64,000 bases of DNA from a virus: positions 22,249-86,248 of IMG/VR virus record IMGVR_UViG_3300007504_000006. The stretch is one strand, 5' to 3'. The stretch's first letter is position 1; every line of letters begins with the position of its first letter. A model generated the notes under the pieces. The model had not been told where the DNA came from and did no database searches. It was given only the letters and a program-made list of their open reading frames with translations. Shown here piece after piece: positions 36,801 through 46,629 of the stretch. The translations under genes were made by a program, and so were the position numbers.

Positions 36801-39744
36801 ATGGGCTCCTCCGACATGGGCAAATGCAGGAACATACACATTAGGTGAATTGGTTGCTCACACAGATGCAACCCATCCAGCCGTAAATAAATCAAGATGG
36901 TATAAATGTATAGATGCTACAAATGCAGGTACAACTGCTCCATCGACAGGAGGTACTGTATCGGCTCCGTGGAAATTAATTGCACCATCAGATCCTATTA
37001 CACAAACAACAGCAGTAGATCCGAATAATGTTAATGTATATTATGGTAAAGATCGATTATATGGAAGAACGGATATTACAACTACTACTAATTTTGGTGG
37101 TAACGAAACAATGTATAAAGTATACATGGCCATAAAAGATAGATCAGGTGTTGAACCAATAAATGCAGAAACAGGAAAAATAAATGATGGTTGGCGGGAA
37201 GTATTAAATGGTTTAAAAGTTGATGTATATGGTCAGGTAACAGGTGTTATTACATGGGGTAAAAATCCAAGTGCGGCATTTAAAACAATTAGATATGCTT
37301 GTTCTAAAGCAAGATCTGGAGACCAAATTCAGGCGGCACCAGGAGTATATAAAGAGTTCTTACCAATAGTAATTCCTGCAGGTGTAGGTCTTCTAGGAAA
37401 AGAAATGCGTACAACTTTTGTTGAACCAAATATGGAAGACGACGGCGGGAACGGAGTTGGAGTATCTATGTTAGGAGCAGGGTATCCTAATAATGAAGTT
37501 GCTATGTTTTATTGTAATGATGCAGTAACAGTTAGAGGTTTTACATTTAGAGGATTAGGAGGAATGGTAAAAGGGGTAGGTAGTCCTCATGAAGAGCCTA
37601 TAGTTAAAGGTGTATGTTTTAGATTAGATCCTAATGGTGCAGTTAATCTTAAATCTCCATTTATTCAAAATGCAGTATCAATTTGTGATGGTGGTGGAGG
37701 AATATACTGTGATGGTCATGATGCTCCATATGGCAAATATGCAAGTTTTTGTACAAATGATTTTACTCAAATAAACTCAGATGGATTTGGATTATTTGCA
37801 ACAAACAAAGGAAGAATTGAAGCGGTATCAGTGTTTACATATTATTGTCATGTAGGATTTACAACAACTCATGGCGGTGTTATACGTGCCGCAAACTGTA
37901 ATAACTCATATGGAGAATATGGTTCAGTTTCTGAAGGTAACTTTGCAAATGAAACAAATTTAACTCAAAAAGTGGCATCTATAGATAATAGAACAGGTGA
38001 GGCCTTACCTTATAGAGTAGTTGTTGATGAAGTACAAGGCAAAGTTATACGAATGGAATTTCAATATGCAGGTGAAACATATACAAGTTCTCAAGTTGCA
38101 TTTGAAGCAGTTGGAGATAATGATGCAGGAACATCAGGAGCAGGTGGAGCGGCTACATTTACATCTACCCATGTTAACAATGGAATAATACGGATAACAG
38201 CATCAAATAATATATCAGCTCTTAATAGATATATCGGAAATGCTCAAACTGGAACAAATCCATCCTCAGGAACAGATGCTACTATTCAATTAACAGCAAC
38301 ATCTAATACAGTACCTGCGGCAAATTTTATAGGAATGACAGTTAATTGTTTAAGTGGTGCTGGAGCAGGACAATGGGGAATTATTAAATCTTATGATTTT
38401 GCCACAAAAATGGCAACAATAGATGGTGTGTGGACATCAATGACAGGTGATGCAACATCTGCACCAGATTATACTACTGTTTATGAAGTAGAACCTACTG
38501 TAGGTTTTACAGGTGGAGCGGCTCCGACTACAGTAGCAAAATTACGATGCCAAGTATCGAATGCGAGTACTGTAGAAGAAATTCTTATTATAGATCCAGG
38601 CCAAGGATATGATCCTACTAATATGCCTACTTTAACTATAACAGATCCAGGTGCAAATCAATCTGAAATAACTGGTTACAATGCTACAATGACTTTAGGT
38701 GATGGTGTACCAGTATGGACACGAACATCAGGCGGAGGAGGTTATCCAACAGGAATGACCCAAGGACAACTTACACCAGGAACAACAACAGCAACTATAG
38801 CAGGTGATGGATTTGCAGAAGTACCACAGGTAGGCGGTTATATGCAAGTAAAAGGGTTATATAGAGAACCTAAAGATGGATCAAATATGGAAATAGGAAG
38901 TGATCAAACATTTTATACCGTGGTTAATGTTGTAGGTTATACTAATGCTCAGGAAGGTACTCCAGTAGGTACTGCTAGAATTCAAATATCACCACAAATG
39001 ACAACTGCAAAAGCACATGTTCATGGTACTAGTGTTCAATTTAGAGAAGAATATTCTAGTTGTAGAATGACAGGTCATGACTTTTTAGATATTGGTACAG
39101 GAGATTTTACAACATCTAATTATCCAGGAATACCAACTCAAAATGCAGACCCATCCCACGAAGTTCAAGAACATTGTGGTGGAAGAGTATTTTTTACATC
39201 AACAGACCAAGATGGTAACTATAGTGTTGGAGGATTATTTTCAGTACAACAATCAACAGGACGAGCAACTCTTAATGCAGAAGATTTTTCATTAGCAGGA
39301 TTGAATGAATTAAAACTTGGTGCATTACAATTTTCAGGATATGGTGCAACAATTGATGAGTTTTCCACTGACGGAACGTTAAGTGGTAATTCAGATAGTG
39401 CATTAGTAACAGAAAAAGCAATTAAAACGTATATTACAACCCAATTAGGAGGTGGTGATAACCAATTAGAGGTAAATACTGCTACAGTAGGTAATGTTTA
39501 TATTGCTGGAACCACAGTTTCGACAAAAGCCGCATCAGGTCAAGATTTACAAATAACTTCCGATAGTGGAAAAGTTGTGTTTACTGGTGAACCACAATCA
39601 TCGGTGGCAGTAACAACTGATACTAGTTTAATTACAAAAACCTACTTTGAGGACAATTTTTTAACTCAAAATTTAGTTTCAGATATTATGGAAACTTTAG
39701 ATAATAATAGAGTAGCAGGAACAGCATCACCGGATACACCTTAA
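33847..39744 (+). CDS. Giant virion adhesin: carbohydrate-binding-like repeats, CTRD repeats, beta-helix
   Basis: 1965 residues. Residues 1 to about 285 hold five tandem units of the type W...T.Y..GDVV..G..YVC..., like small carbohydrate-binding modules (CBM5/12 style); a sixth degenerate unit lies near 970. Four segments starting CTRDLGY or CTRDxxY at about 373, 511, 653 and 812 introduce helical repeats (YDMAMGTNYM or YDLMYGGD). A pectate-lyase-like beta-helix entry (IQAAPGVYKEFLPIVIPAGV) begins near 1160. The C-terminus has TEKAIKTYI fibre motifs. Large proteins of this style occur in marine T4-like virions; a receptor-binding or cell-surface role is inferred. Confidence 0.75.
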   Translation: MADFILGRLKFKWKGDWVTSTQYIIDDIIKYGANTYVCIVNHTSGTFYTDLDSNSYWSLHTESFAYNSSSTAWASGTEYKNNDVVRWGANLYICNAHHTSAADWATNSAKFTLFVPGLEFEDSYSNTTQYQTGDVVTYGGYTYTAKQDSIGNLPTATTYWDLFTTGFNVKGEYNAGTAYNPGDVVTRNGYVYVAKVDTTGNAPTIQDTDSNSPTYNETITNSAYWDLINTGFKFQGDWSGASTYYLGDVVKEGNSSYICVDEHTGDGTSSSATKPPSAYWDTLAAGDTTIVMNTPGDIMIRTSTNTKLNVGKKGWKLRADEGQNYPVHWDPDDESYTWYVDPHKGSDEENLTYSPGVVSTGSMSTGEESTCTRDLGYVLDASKYDMAMGTNYMQHIVGHRMQYGVNVTTGDRLRVLGAIDHAKLATIDINSVKNENAILQEVTQAFDEVVDIINNGHAAADAASFPAFGASTNKQNAVLQMQANKNFIAAEVNAWVEDYIGAMTTQEQDLCTRDLGYVVNAAKNDMAIGTNYMAVITGIRFNYGLYTTSSDKVRVQDAIDHSQASIKALTNVSGAAETAIDAAYAEIKDIIDNGNSSADALTFPDFNTGRSDWTDRKNGGSQLQANKDFIAADVNAWVTQNYPSHFGTYDEAKCTRDSGYLVDALTYDLMYGGDSASVIMAKSFFDGGVSQLTTPTERNVTVLAYQHMATIASAIVQETTVTPQTGNSETQDTTGTAATAAEGTIVSNLMQITEDAITANSASGIPAATYPDVATSTHITPHTDITTDQTTIISNAVASVASSAGYVHDASKCTRDTKYFVDAMCYDLMYGGDFGTLVSAKSFFDAGVSQIPANHRETTGLAYNYMADVFKYCIEKTTAWNPEQSVITQDTSNNAGTSAETTIVDTNLQVIEDAVKNNTAPTASITYPSIGNASANNTTAFNDITSSQATIISNAVAAVAAGQITGEGISDYASGTAYIAGHVCRWAPPTWANAGTYTLGELVAHTDATHPAVNKSRWYKCIDATNAGTTAPSTGGTVSAPWKLIAPSDPITQTTAVDPNNVNVYYGKDRLYGRTDITTTTNFGGNETMYKVYMAIKDRSGVEPINAETGKINDGWREVLNGLKVDVYGQVTGVITWGKNPSAAFKTIRYACSKARSGDQIQAAPGVYKEFLPIVIPAGVGLLGKEMRTTFVEPNMEDDGGNGVGVSMLGAGYPNNEVAMFYCNDAVTVRGFTFRGLGGMVKGVGSPHEEPIVKGVCFRLDPNGAVNLKSPFIQNAVSICDGGGGIYCDGHDAPYGKYASFCTNDFTQINSDGFGLFATNKGRIEAVSVFTYYCHVGFTTTHGGVIRAANCNNSYGEYGSVSEGNFANETNLTQKVASIDNRTGEALPYRVVVDEVQGKVIRMEFQYAGETYTSSQVAFEAVGDNDAGTSGAGGAATFTSTHVNNGIIRITASNNISALNRYIGNAQTGTNPSSGTDATIQLTATSNTVPAANFIGMTVNCLSGAGAGQWGIIKSYDFATKMATIDGVWTSMTGDATSAPDYTTVYEVEPTVGFTGGAAPTTVAKLRCQVSNASTVEEILIIDPGQGYDPTNMPTLTITDPGANQSEITGYNATMTLGDGVPVWTRTSGGGGYPTGMTQGQLTPGTTTATIAGDGFAEVPQVGGYMQVKGLYREPKDGSNMEIGSDQTFYTVVNVVGYTNAQEGTPVGTARIQISPQMTTAKAHVHGTSVQFREEYSSCRMTGHDFLDIGTGDFTTSNYPGIPTQNADPSHEVQEHCGGRVFFTSTDQDGNYSVGGLFSVQQSTGRATLNAEDFSLAGLNELKLGALQFSGYGATIDEFSTDGTLSGNSDSALVTEKAIKTYITTQLGGGDNQLEVNTATVGNVYIAGTTVSTKAASGQDLQITSDSGKVVFTGEPQSSVAVTTDTSLITKTYFEDNFLTQNLVSDIMETLDNNRVAGTASPDTP

Positions 39745-39755
39745 AAGGATAAATT

Positions 39756-41303
39756 ATGGCAACAGGTACAACAACAAAACAAACATTATTAGATCAAATA
39801 GATAGTAAAGTAACGACTGCAAATGCAACAGAAGTATCGCAACTTGCTAAATCTATTAATAATGTACAAGAAGTAGTTCAAGAGGATAGGGTATTTTCTC
39901 AGCATCCAAGAGGGTCAAATGAATTGTATTTTGAACGAGATGCAGAATTTGTTATTTGGTGTGGTAGACAACAAAATCATGACTATGCTGGTGGTGGTTC
40001 TCTTATATATGATAGTAATTTAGATATTTACGATAGTACTAAATTTGCAGGATATCATTGTTATAATGGAGGTGTTGATGGTACATATGGTCATCATGGT
40101 TGGGGTTCAACCGAAGCATGGGATCATGGTGGAAATCATTGTTGGTTAGACACTACCTGCCATTCACATCAATATCATTGTTATATTGCTGGAACAGATG
40201 CAATAGGTGAATTAGGCCATTATAGATTAAAAATGGGAGAAGGCGGACATATAGGTTATTATACTTCTCATTTAGGTACCTTTAGAAATCGAGAAATGTC
40301 TAAAATAGGATCTTGGGAAGTCCGTGATAATAGATATTATGTTACCTATACTCATAATCAATGTGGTATTCTCAATAGATTTATGACAGAACATGGTAGA
40401 GCAACTGCAACATCAACAAAACATATACCTGGTCAAACAGGTAACAATTATGGTTGTACCTCATTTAACAGAAAACGAAAAGAAGCGGTTTTTATTAATC
40501 CTGCTCAACCTGTAATGGATTATGCTAGTCATCATTTAACTTCTACAAATAGTCATCACTGGAATGCTATTACTAATGGTGGTGAGATGTACGCTATGGA
40601 AGGCAACCAAATGAATAGGCATCGTTGCCGAATATATTATGGTATCCAGCAGATTGATGGTGCAACTAACTTAGAAAAAGTATTAGATGATAAAACTGCA
40701 AAAAATTTATACTTTAATTGGATTTATGGTATGAATAATAGTTATATAGGTTCACATTGGCAACAAAAATGTACTTTAGTTGATAATGGATCTATTTTTG
40801 CAATGACACAAAATCCATATAACTCGTATACATTGGCAAGATTAGTTAGACAACGAGATGATAGAGCAATTAGGTTTGAAACAAGACAGACACAACGATG
40901 TAACAATTGCTACGGTCAACATGACAATCACACCGCAGGTGTGAGAATTGTAATGAGTAGAAATAAACGTAATGTATGCATGTTTGGACCATATTATTAT
41001 TATGGCGCAGGAATGTGCGGTTGGATTATTGCAAGAGATACATCAAGAGAATATCCGGAATTATGGAGTTACCATACAAGTCACGGAGTACAAATAAGTC
41101 CATTTAGAGATGCAGATTTTTATTTACATGTGTCGCATGATTGGAATGATTGGAGCGGTTATAATAAAACTTCAAGAATAGCTTTTCAAAACGGAAAAGG
41201 ACATTTTGAATCGTATTGGGTTGGTAATCAAATGGATTCAAATGGGCACACTACACAACATCCGGCAGTTTGTCCACTTCATAAAGACGGTTTAACATAT
41301 TAA
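39756..41303 (+). CDS. His/Cys/Tyr-rich tandem paralogue A
   Basis: 515 residues, first of four consecutive paralogues. Shared skeleton: a short N-terminal helix (KQTLLDQIDSKV), then EFVIWCGRQQNHD, NHCWLDTTCHSHQYHCYIAG, TDAIGELGHYRLKMG, MSRNKRNVCMFGPYYYYGAG, MCGWIIARD, and a short terminal motif HPAVCP. It is exceptionally rich in His, Cys, Tyr and Trp, which suggests metal binding or disulphides. I recognise no family. The location among late fibre genes suggests a virion adhesin. AAGGAT precedes the ATG. Confidence 0.7.
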   Translation: MATGTTTKQTLLDQIDSKVTTANATEVSQLAKSINNVQEVVQEDRVFSQHPRGSNELYFERDAEFVIWCGRQQNHDYAGGGSLIYDSNLDIYDSTKFAGYHCYNGGVDGTYGHHGWGSTEAWDHGGNHCWLDTTCHSHQYHCYIAGTDAIGELGHYRLKMGEGGHIGYYTSHLGTFRNREMSKIGSWEVRDNRYYVTYTHNQCGILNRFMTEHGRATATSTKHIPGQTGNNYGCTSFNRKRKEAVFINPAQPVMDYASHHLTSTNSHHWNAITNGGEMYAMEGNQMNRHRCRIYYGIQQIDGATNLEKVLDDKTAKNLYFNWIYGMNNSYIGSHWQQKCTLVDNGSIFAMTQNPYNSYTLARLVRQRDDRAIRFETRQTQRCNNCYGQHDNHTAGVRIVMSRNKRNVCMFGPYYYYGAGMCGWIIARDTSREYPELWSYHTSHGVQISPFRDADFYLHVSHDWNDWSGYNKTSRIAFQNGKGHFESYWVGNQMDSNGHTTQHPAVCPLHKDGLTY

Positions 41304-41315
41304 GGTGATTTAACA

Positions 41316-42749
41316 ATGGCAAATGAAACTATTAAACAAGCAAAAGATGCAGTTTTAGATAGAATAACAACATTAGCAGAAGATGCTAATACAAATGCTT
41401 CAGATACTATATTATTAACAGATGCATTAACAACAGTTAATGATGGAGTAGATGAAACTACAGCAATTAAACCAGCACCAGATTATCATTATCGTAATAC
41501 TAGACCAGAATATGGTGTATGGTCTTCACACCATAGTCATGGTGGTGGAGGAACAATTGTTGATGAATTAGCATATCCTATTAGACAACGAGGATATTGG
41601 CATAGTAGTTATGAAGATACTGCCGATGGTTGTTGGAATGGTATTTATTCCGGCGGAATGAAAGAACAATGGGCTGATAATAACTGTTATTATAGATGTA
41701 ATGATCATGCACCAACCGGTGCAGATTGTTATTTAAATGGTACAACTTCTTGCGGTGAATTAGGTCATTATAGAATGATTATGGGCTATCGAGCGTTAGA
41801 AACCGTTAGAGTTTCAGGTTGGGCAGATAATTATAGAACAGAAAATTTTTATGCAGGTAATGCAGAATTAGATGATAGAGAATGTTATCTAAAATATCAA
41901 AATCAAACTGTTCATTTACGTTTGCGACATTTAGCATATGATCAAACTGCATTAAGTTCATATGATACCACTAATAATACTAATAATAATAGAGGTGGAG
42001 TTTCATTTAATAAAACAGCCCAAGAATTAGTTGTTCTTAATAGAAAAGGAACAACAAGTACAATGACTATAAAACTTTTTAAAGGCATAACCGGTGGAAT
42101 AAATCGAAAAACAGATATAAATGCTCTTTTAGCGGCAAGAGTTACTGCTGGAGATTCTGTTGCATTAGATTTTGTGCTTGCCGATGGATATGATGCAGGT
42201 AATTTAGAAACATTTGAGAATAATAAAATTGTATTATGTGATGACGGATCTATGTATGTAACTACTCATGAACCTAGTAATTACCTTCATATTGCAAAAT
42301 TAACAAGAAATATTTCTGATACAACTCTTTCATATGGAGGTCATGCTCAACGACAATTAGGATCTCCTACTTATGGTCAGGCTAATAGTGCAGGACATGG
42401 ACAATTATCAGTACAAAGTAGAGATAAGAAAAATATATTCTTGTTTGTTCCGTATTATGATTATCAAAGAGGCATTATTAGTTTTATTGTTAGTAAAGAT
42501 AGGAATGATTATTCTCAAGGTTATAATTGGGAAACCACTTCATATGGAGCCCAGGTAGGACCATATGGTGATAAAGGATTTGCTATTTGCAGAAGTCATA
42601 ACTGGGATTGGCCTGGCTCTCAATCATTAATATGTATGATACAAAAAGAAACAGATGGAACATGGATCGAAACAGATACAGGCGGACAAATGGATAATAA
42701 CAGTTGGTGGACAACAATGTATCCATGCTTAGTACCAATGAATATGTGA
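41316..42749 (+). CDS. His/Cys/Tyr-rich tandem paralogue B
   Basis: 477 residues, the shortest of the four. The N-terminal helix (AVLDRITTLAEDANTNAS) is followed by EYGVWSSHHSHGGGGTIVDE, NNCYYRCNDHAPTGADCYLN, SCGELGHYRMIMG, GVSFNKTAQELVVLN, a PYYDYQRGIISFIVSKD segment and YPCLVPMNM at the end. It keeps the motif order of paralogue A but differs strongly between motifs, the pattern of a diversifying duplicated family. AAGGTGA lies before the ATG, and only 12 bases separate it from A. Confidence 0.7.
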   Translation: MANETIKQAKDAVLDRITTLAEDANTNASDTILLTDALTTVNDGVDETTAIKPAPDYHYRNTRPEYGVWSSHHSHGGGGTIVDELAYPIRQRGYWHSSYEDTADGCWNGIYSGGMKEQWADNNCYYRCNDHAPTGADCYLNGTTSCGELGHYRMIMGYRALETVRVSGWADNYRTENFYAGNAELDDRECYLKYQNQTVHLRLRHLAYDQTALSSYDTTNNTNNNRGGVSFNKTAQELVVLNRKGTTSTMTIKLFKGITGGINRKTDINALLAARVTAGDSVALDFVLADGYDAGNLETFENNKIVLCDDGSMYVTTHEPSNYLHIAKLTRNISDTTLSYGGHAQRQLGSPTYGQANSAGHGQLSVQSRDKKNIFLFVPYYDYQRGIISFIVSKDRNDYSQGYNWETTSYGAQVGPYGDKGFAICRSHNWDWPGSQSLICMIQKETDGTWIETDTGGQMDNNSWWTTMYPCLVPMNM

Positions 42750-42761
42750 GGAAAATAAAAA

Positions 42762-44585
42762 ATGCAAATGAACCAAGAACGAGTGGACGAGTTAGTTCCT
42801 CGAAAAGAAACTGTAGTTAAACAAAAATTAATTGATAAAATTAATGCACTAGGTGCTGATTCAAGTACTACAGCAAAAGATTTAACTTATTTGTCTAAAT
42901 CCTTAGAAGTTTTAAATAAAAAAGTTAAAGCAGATACGTACACAGATGGGTCAGGTCCTGATACTTTCGGAAAGCGACCAGTACAACAAGAAGTACCTCA
43001 TAATGCTATGCCTGGATGGAATACTGGAAGAGGCGAACATAGAAATGCATCTCCTGCTCAATTTGGTATATATACTTCACATTATTCATGGTCATGTGGT
43101 GTAACAATTTATGATGAAAAATGTGAACCGATGACTAATTCTCGTTGGTCATGGTGCCATCATTATGGTGGTACTACTGGCGGACAATACGGACCTTGGT
43201 CAACAGGACAAAGAAGTGCATGTTGGGATTGGAACAGTAATCCTTGTTATTTTAATACCCATACCCATACATCGGGTAGTCATTGTTATAGTAACGGTGC
43301 AGATTCATGCGGACCTCATGGTAATAGCAATTTGATTACATCGCCTGCGGCATCGTTATCCACTGTTTTTTGGAATAATGAAAATAACCAAGCAAGCGGT
43401 ATTGGTATGCGTCATGAAAAAAGAAACGAACAAGTTGAAACCGGTAATTACGAACCAACAGACAAATATACATATTTAATATACCAAAATCAAACAATTA
43501 GATTACGAAATAAAAAAGTTATGCCTGGCGCGGCAAACTTAGATTATTCACAAAAACCTTCAACAAATGGGGATACAGGCTCATATGGTTCATTATCACA
43601 TAATGCAGAACGAAAAGAATTAGCAGTTTTAAATAGAGATTCTTCTGTACAAGATCAAGAATCAGCTACTGGTTATTATTTTGATACAAAAATTTATAAA
43701 AATGTACCTGATATTAATTTAAATACAAATTTAGCAACTGCATTAGATAATGCATCTGCGGCTTCAATGCAAAGCAGAATTGAAGAAGGACAAGACACGT
43801 CAGGAAAAGGTGTTTACACTCCGATTTCCAATGATGGAAATAGTTTAGAATACAGTATTCGAGGTAGATCTGTGTACGCAAACAAACTTTATCATCCAAC
43901 AGACAGAGCTGAAAGTTGGCAAGGTATTAAAATTGTACTAGTAGATACAGGTGATATTTATTGGAGTGTTACAACTAGCGAATGTCATTCTTTACATAGA
44001 TGCAATAGATATACAGTAGACGGAGTAACTAACGATGACTATTTCACATGGGGTTTTGTACCAACATGGAGTAAAATGGCAGCCATGGCAGGTTACAAAG
44101 GCCAGGATGAATTTTTAAATGAAGATGTAATAGGATATGATAATCGCCCAGAAGTTATGGATTATCATTATTGTAATGACATTTATGGCAGAGAAGCAGG
44201 AGGAACTCATCCAAATGGAACATCTGCAGGTTGTGGTCATGTTAACATTATGAGTAGAAATCACAGAAATGTTATTTTGCAATCACCATTTTATAATTAT
44301 GGATGTGGCATGTCGTCATGGATAGTAGATAAACGATTTAGCAGGTATCAAATTGCATGGTATGTAAGAGATACAACATATGGATGTCAATGGGGTCCAT
44401 TTGGTGAAGAAGGTTTTGTTGCAAGTTTTAGTCGTAATAAACACGGATCAGACTCCGCATATCGTTTATATCTTATGAGACAAGATCAAAATACTGGTAC
44501 ATGGATGCGGAGTGATATGTCAAGAGCAATGGCATCAACTAATCCTAATTACACAACTTACCCAACATTGATACCGATTATATAA
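42762..44585 (+). CDS. His/Cys/Tyr-rich tandem paralogue C
   Basis: 607 residues. The N-terminal helix is KQKLIDKINALGADSST. The skeleton follows: QFGIYTSHYSWSCGVTIYDE, NPCYFNTHTHTSGSHCYSNG, GADSCGPHG, GSLSHNAERKELAVLN, MSRNHRNVILQSPFYNYGCG, MSSWIVDKRFSRYQ, YGCQWGPFGEEGFVA and YPTLIPII. A longer middle section (about residues 300-440) is not shared with A and B. GAGGA precedes the ATG. Confidence 0.7.
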   Translation: MQMNQERVDELVPRKETVVKQKLIDKINALGADSSTTAKDLTYLSKSLEVLNKKVKADTYTDGSGPDTFGKRPVQQEVPHNAMPGWNTGRGEHRNASPAQFGIYTSHYSWSCGVTIYDEKCEPMTNSRWSWCHHYGGTTGGQYGPWSTGQRSACWDWNSNPCYFNTHTHTSGSHCYSNGADSCGPHGNSNLITSPAASLSTVFWNNENNQASGIGMRHEKRNEQVETGNYEPTDKYTYLIYQNQTIRLRNKKVMPGAANLDYSQKPSTNGDTGSYGSLSHNAERKELAVLNRDSSVQDQESATGYYFDTKIYKNVPDINLNTNLATALDNASAASMQSRIEEGQDTSGKGVYTPISNDGNSLEYSIRGRSVYANKLYHPTDRAESWQGIKIVLVDTGDIYWSVTTSECHSLHRCNRYTVDGVTNDDYFTWGFVPTWSKMAAMAGYKGQDEFLNEDVIGYDNRPEVMDYHYCNDIYGREAGGTHPNGTSAGCGHVNIMSRNHRNVILQSPFYNYGCGMSSWIVDKRFSRYQIAWYVRDTTYGCQWGPFGEEGFVASFSRNKHGSDSAYRLYLMRQDQNTGTWMRSDMSRAMASTNPNYTTYPTLIPII

Positions 44586-44599
44586 TACAAGGAAAATAA

Positions 44600-46552
44600 A
44601 TGGCAACTTTTAATAGCATAAAACAAAAATTAATAGATAGAGTGTATAATTTAGCACCTTCTGCTAGTGCCGCTGACACTAATTTTTTAGCAAAAGCATT
44701 AGATCAAATAGAATCTAATCCTAAAGAAACTTATAAAGGTAGGGTTAATTTAGAAAATGCAGAGTTAAATGAACAAGGGCTAGATAGAGAACGAGCAACC
44801 CAATCTACTTCTACTTCTGCAATTTCTCCGTTAGGCGGAGGAATTCATAGAGAACAACAAACACGATCAGATGGTGAAATGGGTGTTTATACAAACTATG
44901 AAAATAGTAAAGGCCAACGTGATGAAGCAAGACCGCAGTTTGCTATTTGGAGTGCTCATAGTAATTATTCAGGCGGAAGTATTACATATGATCAATATTT
45001 TAGACCTTATGAACGAAGAGGATATAAAACACAAGGCAGTCATTGGTATACAGGGGGTGATGGTGGAGAATCTACAGGAATATATTCAAGCCATCAAAAA
45101 CATTGGGGTGCTCATAATAATCATTGTTGGTTAAAAACAGGATGTCATGCTACAACAAGTAATACAAGTACAGGTGAACAACATCCAAGTGGAACTGATG
45201 CAGTAGGCGAATGTGGTCATTATAGAATTAAAATGGGGCATGGTTCCTCTGAAACATCAAGATTTCATGATTATGGTAATGCATTTAGATACGAAAATGT
45301 AGAAGCAGGTAGTTGTGATTTAGAACATAGACAAAATTATATGAAATATCAAGGAAAATGGGTTCATTTAAGAGAGAAATGGATGCCAGGGACACATGTA
45401 ACATGGGCAAGTCATGATGCATGGGCTATGTACGAATATAAAGGTTCTCCTTCTATGTATGAAATTACATATAATGAAACTGTTAACCCTGCATCTGGAT
45501 ACGGAACATTAAGTTATAATAAAACTAGACAAGAATTTGTAGTTGCTAATCAGTTAGCAGATGGCGCTAACCCTTATATTATGAAAGTTTTTACTAATGT
45601 TCCAAAAATAGATAGACTAACTTGTTTAGAAGATGTGTTAAAAGAAGAAAATGCAGTATACGTATATTTTTCTTGGGGATCAGGCTTTAACTCTGCAAAT
45701 GCAGAATCACAACGATGCGGTAAATTTACTTTAGTAGATGACGGAACTGTATTTGCTACTATGATGAATTTAAGTAATGATTTTAATTTAGGAAAAATAG
45801 ATAATACATGGCGTGATAAATCAACACAAGCAACAGTTGATCAACAAAGTAATAAAGTATATAGATTAGTTATTACTAATCCTGGAAAAGGATATCAATC
45901 TAATCCTACTATTACTATTGCGGCTCCAGCTGATACTGTTAATGGTACTCAAGCAACAGGTACAGTTACAGTAACAAAAGGTAAAGCAACTGCTACAACA
46001 ATAACCGATGCTGGTACTCATTATGATTTTTCAGTAGAACCACATCCGGTTGTAACAGTAGATAATGGTTCAACAGGTGGAACAGGAATGGAAATTACGG
46101 CTTGTTTAGTTACTGTAGGAACATTTACAGGATTAGATTCTCAATCATTAAGCAGTCCAACATATGGTAGAGATTCAGGTCCATATGGTCAGCGAATTGT
46201 AATGAGTAGAGACAGACAAAAAGTATATCATTATTGCCAATATTCGGGATTAAGATGTGGAATGAGAAGTTGGATTATTGATAAAAAGAATAGTGCATAT
46301 TCAACTGGCGAATCTAACAGTAATACAACGCATGGATGGCAGGTTGTTGCATTCGGCGAAGAAGATTTTTATGTTCATCATGGTGATGATTGGGATAATC
46401 CTGATTCAGGAAACCAACATCATGGTTATGTTTGGTATCAAGTTTCACCTCATGACGGAACATCGACTTCTTGGAAAAGTAATATGATTGGTAAACATTT
46501 GGACTTAATGGCACATACAACAAATTATCCATGTGTAGTACCAATCTTCTGA
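44600..46552 (+). CDS. His/Cys/Tyr-rich tandem paralogue D, with inserted module
   Basis: 650 residues. The N-terminal helix is KQKLIDRVYNLAPSASAADT. Skeleton: QFAIWSAHSNYSGGSITYDQ, NHCWLKTGCHATTSN, TDAVGECGHYRIKMG, GTLSYNKTRQEFVVAN, VMSRDRQKVYHYCQYSGLRC, GMRSWIIDKKNSAYS, HGWQVVAFGEEDFYV and YPCVVPIF. Between the central and C-terminal motifs (about residues 420-510) is an insert (LVITNPGKGYQSNPTITIA) that resembles a segment of the 1965-aa adhesin (ILIIDPGQGYDPTNMPTLTI), showing module exchange within the region. Confidence 0.7.
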   Translation: MATFNSIKQKLIDRVYNLAPSASAADTNFLAKALDQIESNPKETYKGRVNLENAELNEQGLDRERATQSTSTSAISPLGGGIHREQQTRSDGEMGVYTNYENSKGQRDEARPQFAIWSAHSNYSGGSITYDQYFRPYERRGYKTQGSHWYTGGDGGESTGIYSSHQKHWGAHNNHCWLKTGCHATTSNTSTGEQHPSGTDAVGECGHYRIKMGHGSSETSRFHDYGNAFRYENVEAGSCDLEHRQNYMKYQGKWVHLREKWMPGTHVTWASHDAWAMYEYKGSPSMYEITYNETVNPASGYGTLSYNKTRQEFVVANQLADGANPYIMKVFTNVPKIDRLTCLEDVLKEENAVYVYFSWGSGFNSANAESQRCGKFTLVDDGTVFATMMNLSNDFNLGKIDNTWRDKSTQATVDQQSNKVYRLVITNPGKGYQSNPTITIAAPADTVNGTQATGTVTVTKGKATATTITDAGTHYDFSVEPHPVVTVDNGSTGGTGMEITACLVTVGTFTGLDSQSLSSPTYGRDSGPYGQRIVMSRDRQKVYHYCQYSGLRCGMRSWIIDKKNSAYSTGESNSNTTHGWQVVAFGEEDFYVHHGDDWDNPDSGNQHHGYVWYQVSPHDGTSTSWKSNMIGKHLDLMAHTTNYPCVVPIF

Positions 46553-46556
46553 AAGG

Positions 46557-46564
46557 TATAAATA
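46557..46564 (+). promoter_or_regulatory. Late promoter, distal copy
   Basis: A perfect TATAAATA just after the stop of paralogue D, 66 bp before the next ATG. Confidence 0.5.
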
Positions 46565-46598
46565 TATAAAACAACTTGTAAAATGAAGGTTTGCAAGA

Positions 46599-46606
46599 GA
46601 TAAATA
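46599..46606 (+). promoter_or_regulatory. Late-promoter-like motif, proximal copy
   Basis: GATAAATA followed by TATTGTAAG, 23 bp before the ATG at 46630. It is the second late motif in the same short intergenic gap. Confidence 0.5.
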
Positions 46607-46629
46607 TATTGTAAGTAAAAGGATTACAA

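Noticed and set aside
46609-46629. TTGTAA/TTACAA hairpin around the ribosome site of the 46630 gene
   Set aside because: Only six A/T-rich pairs; this is expected by chance in such AT-rich sequence.
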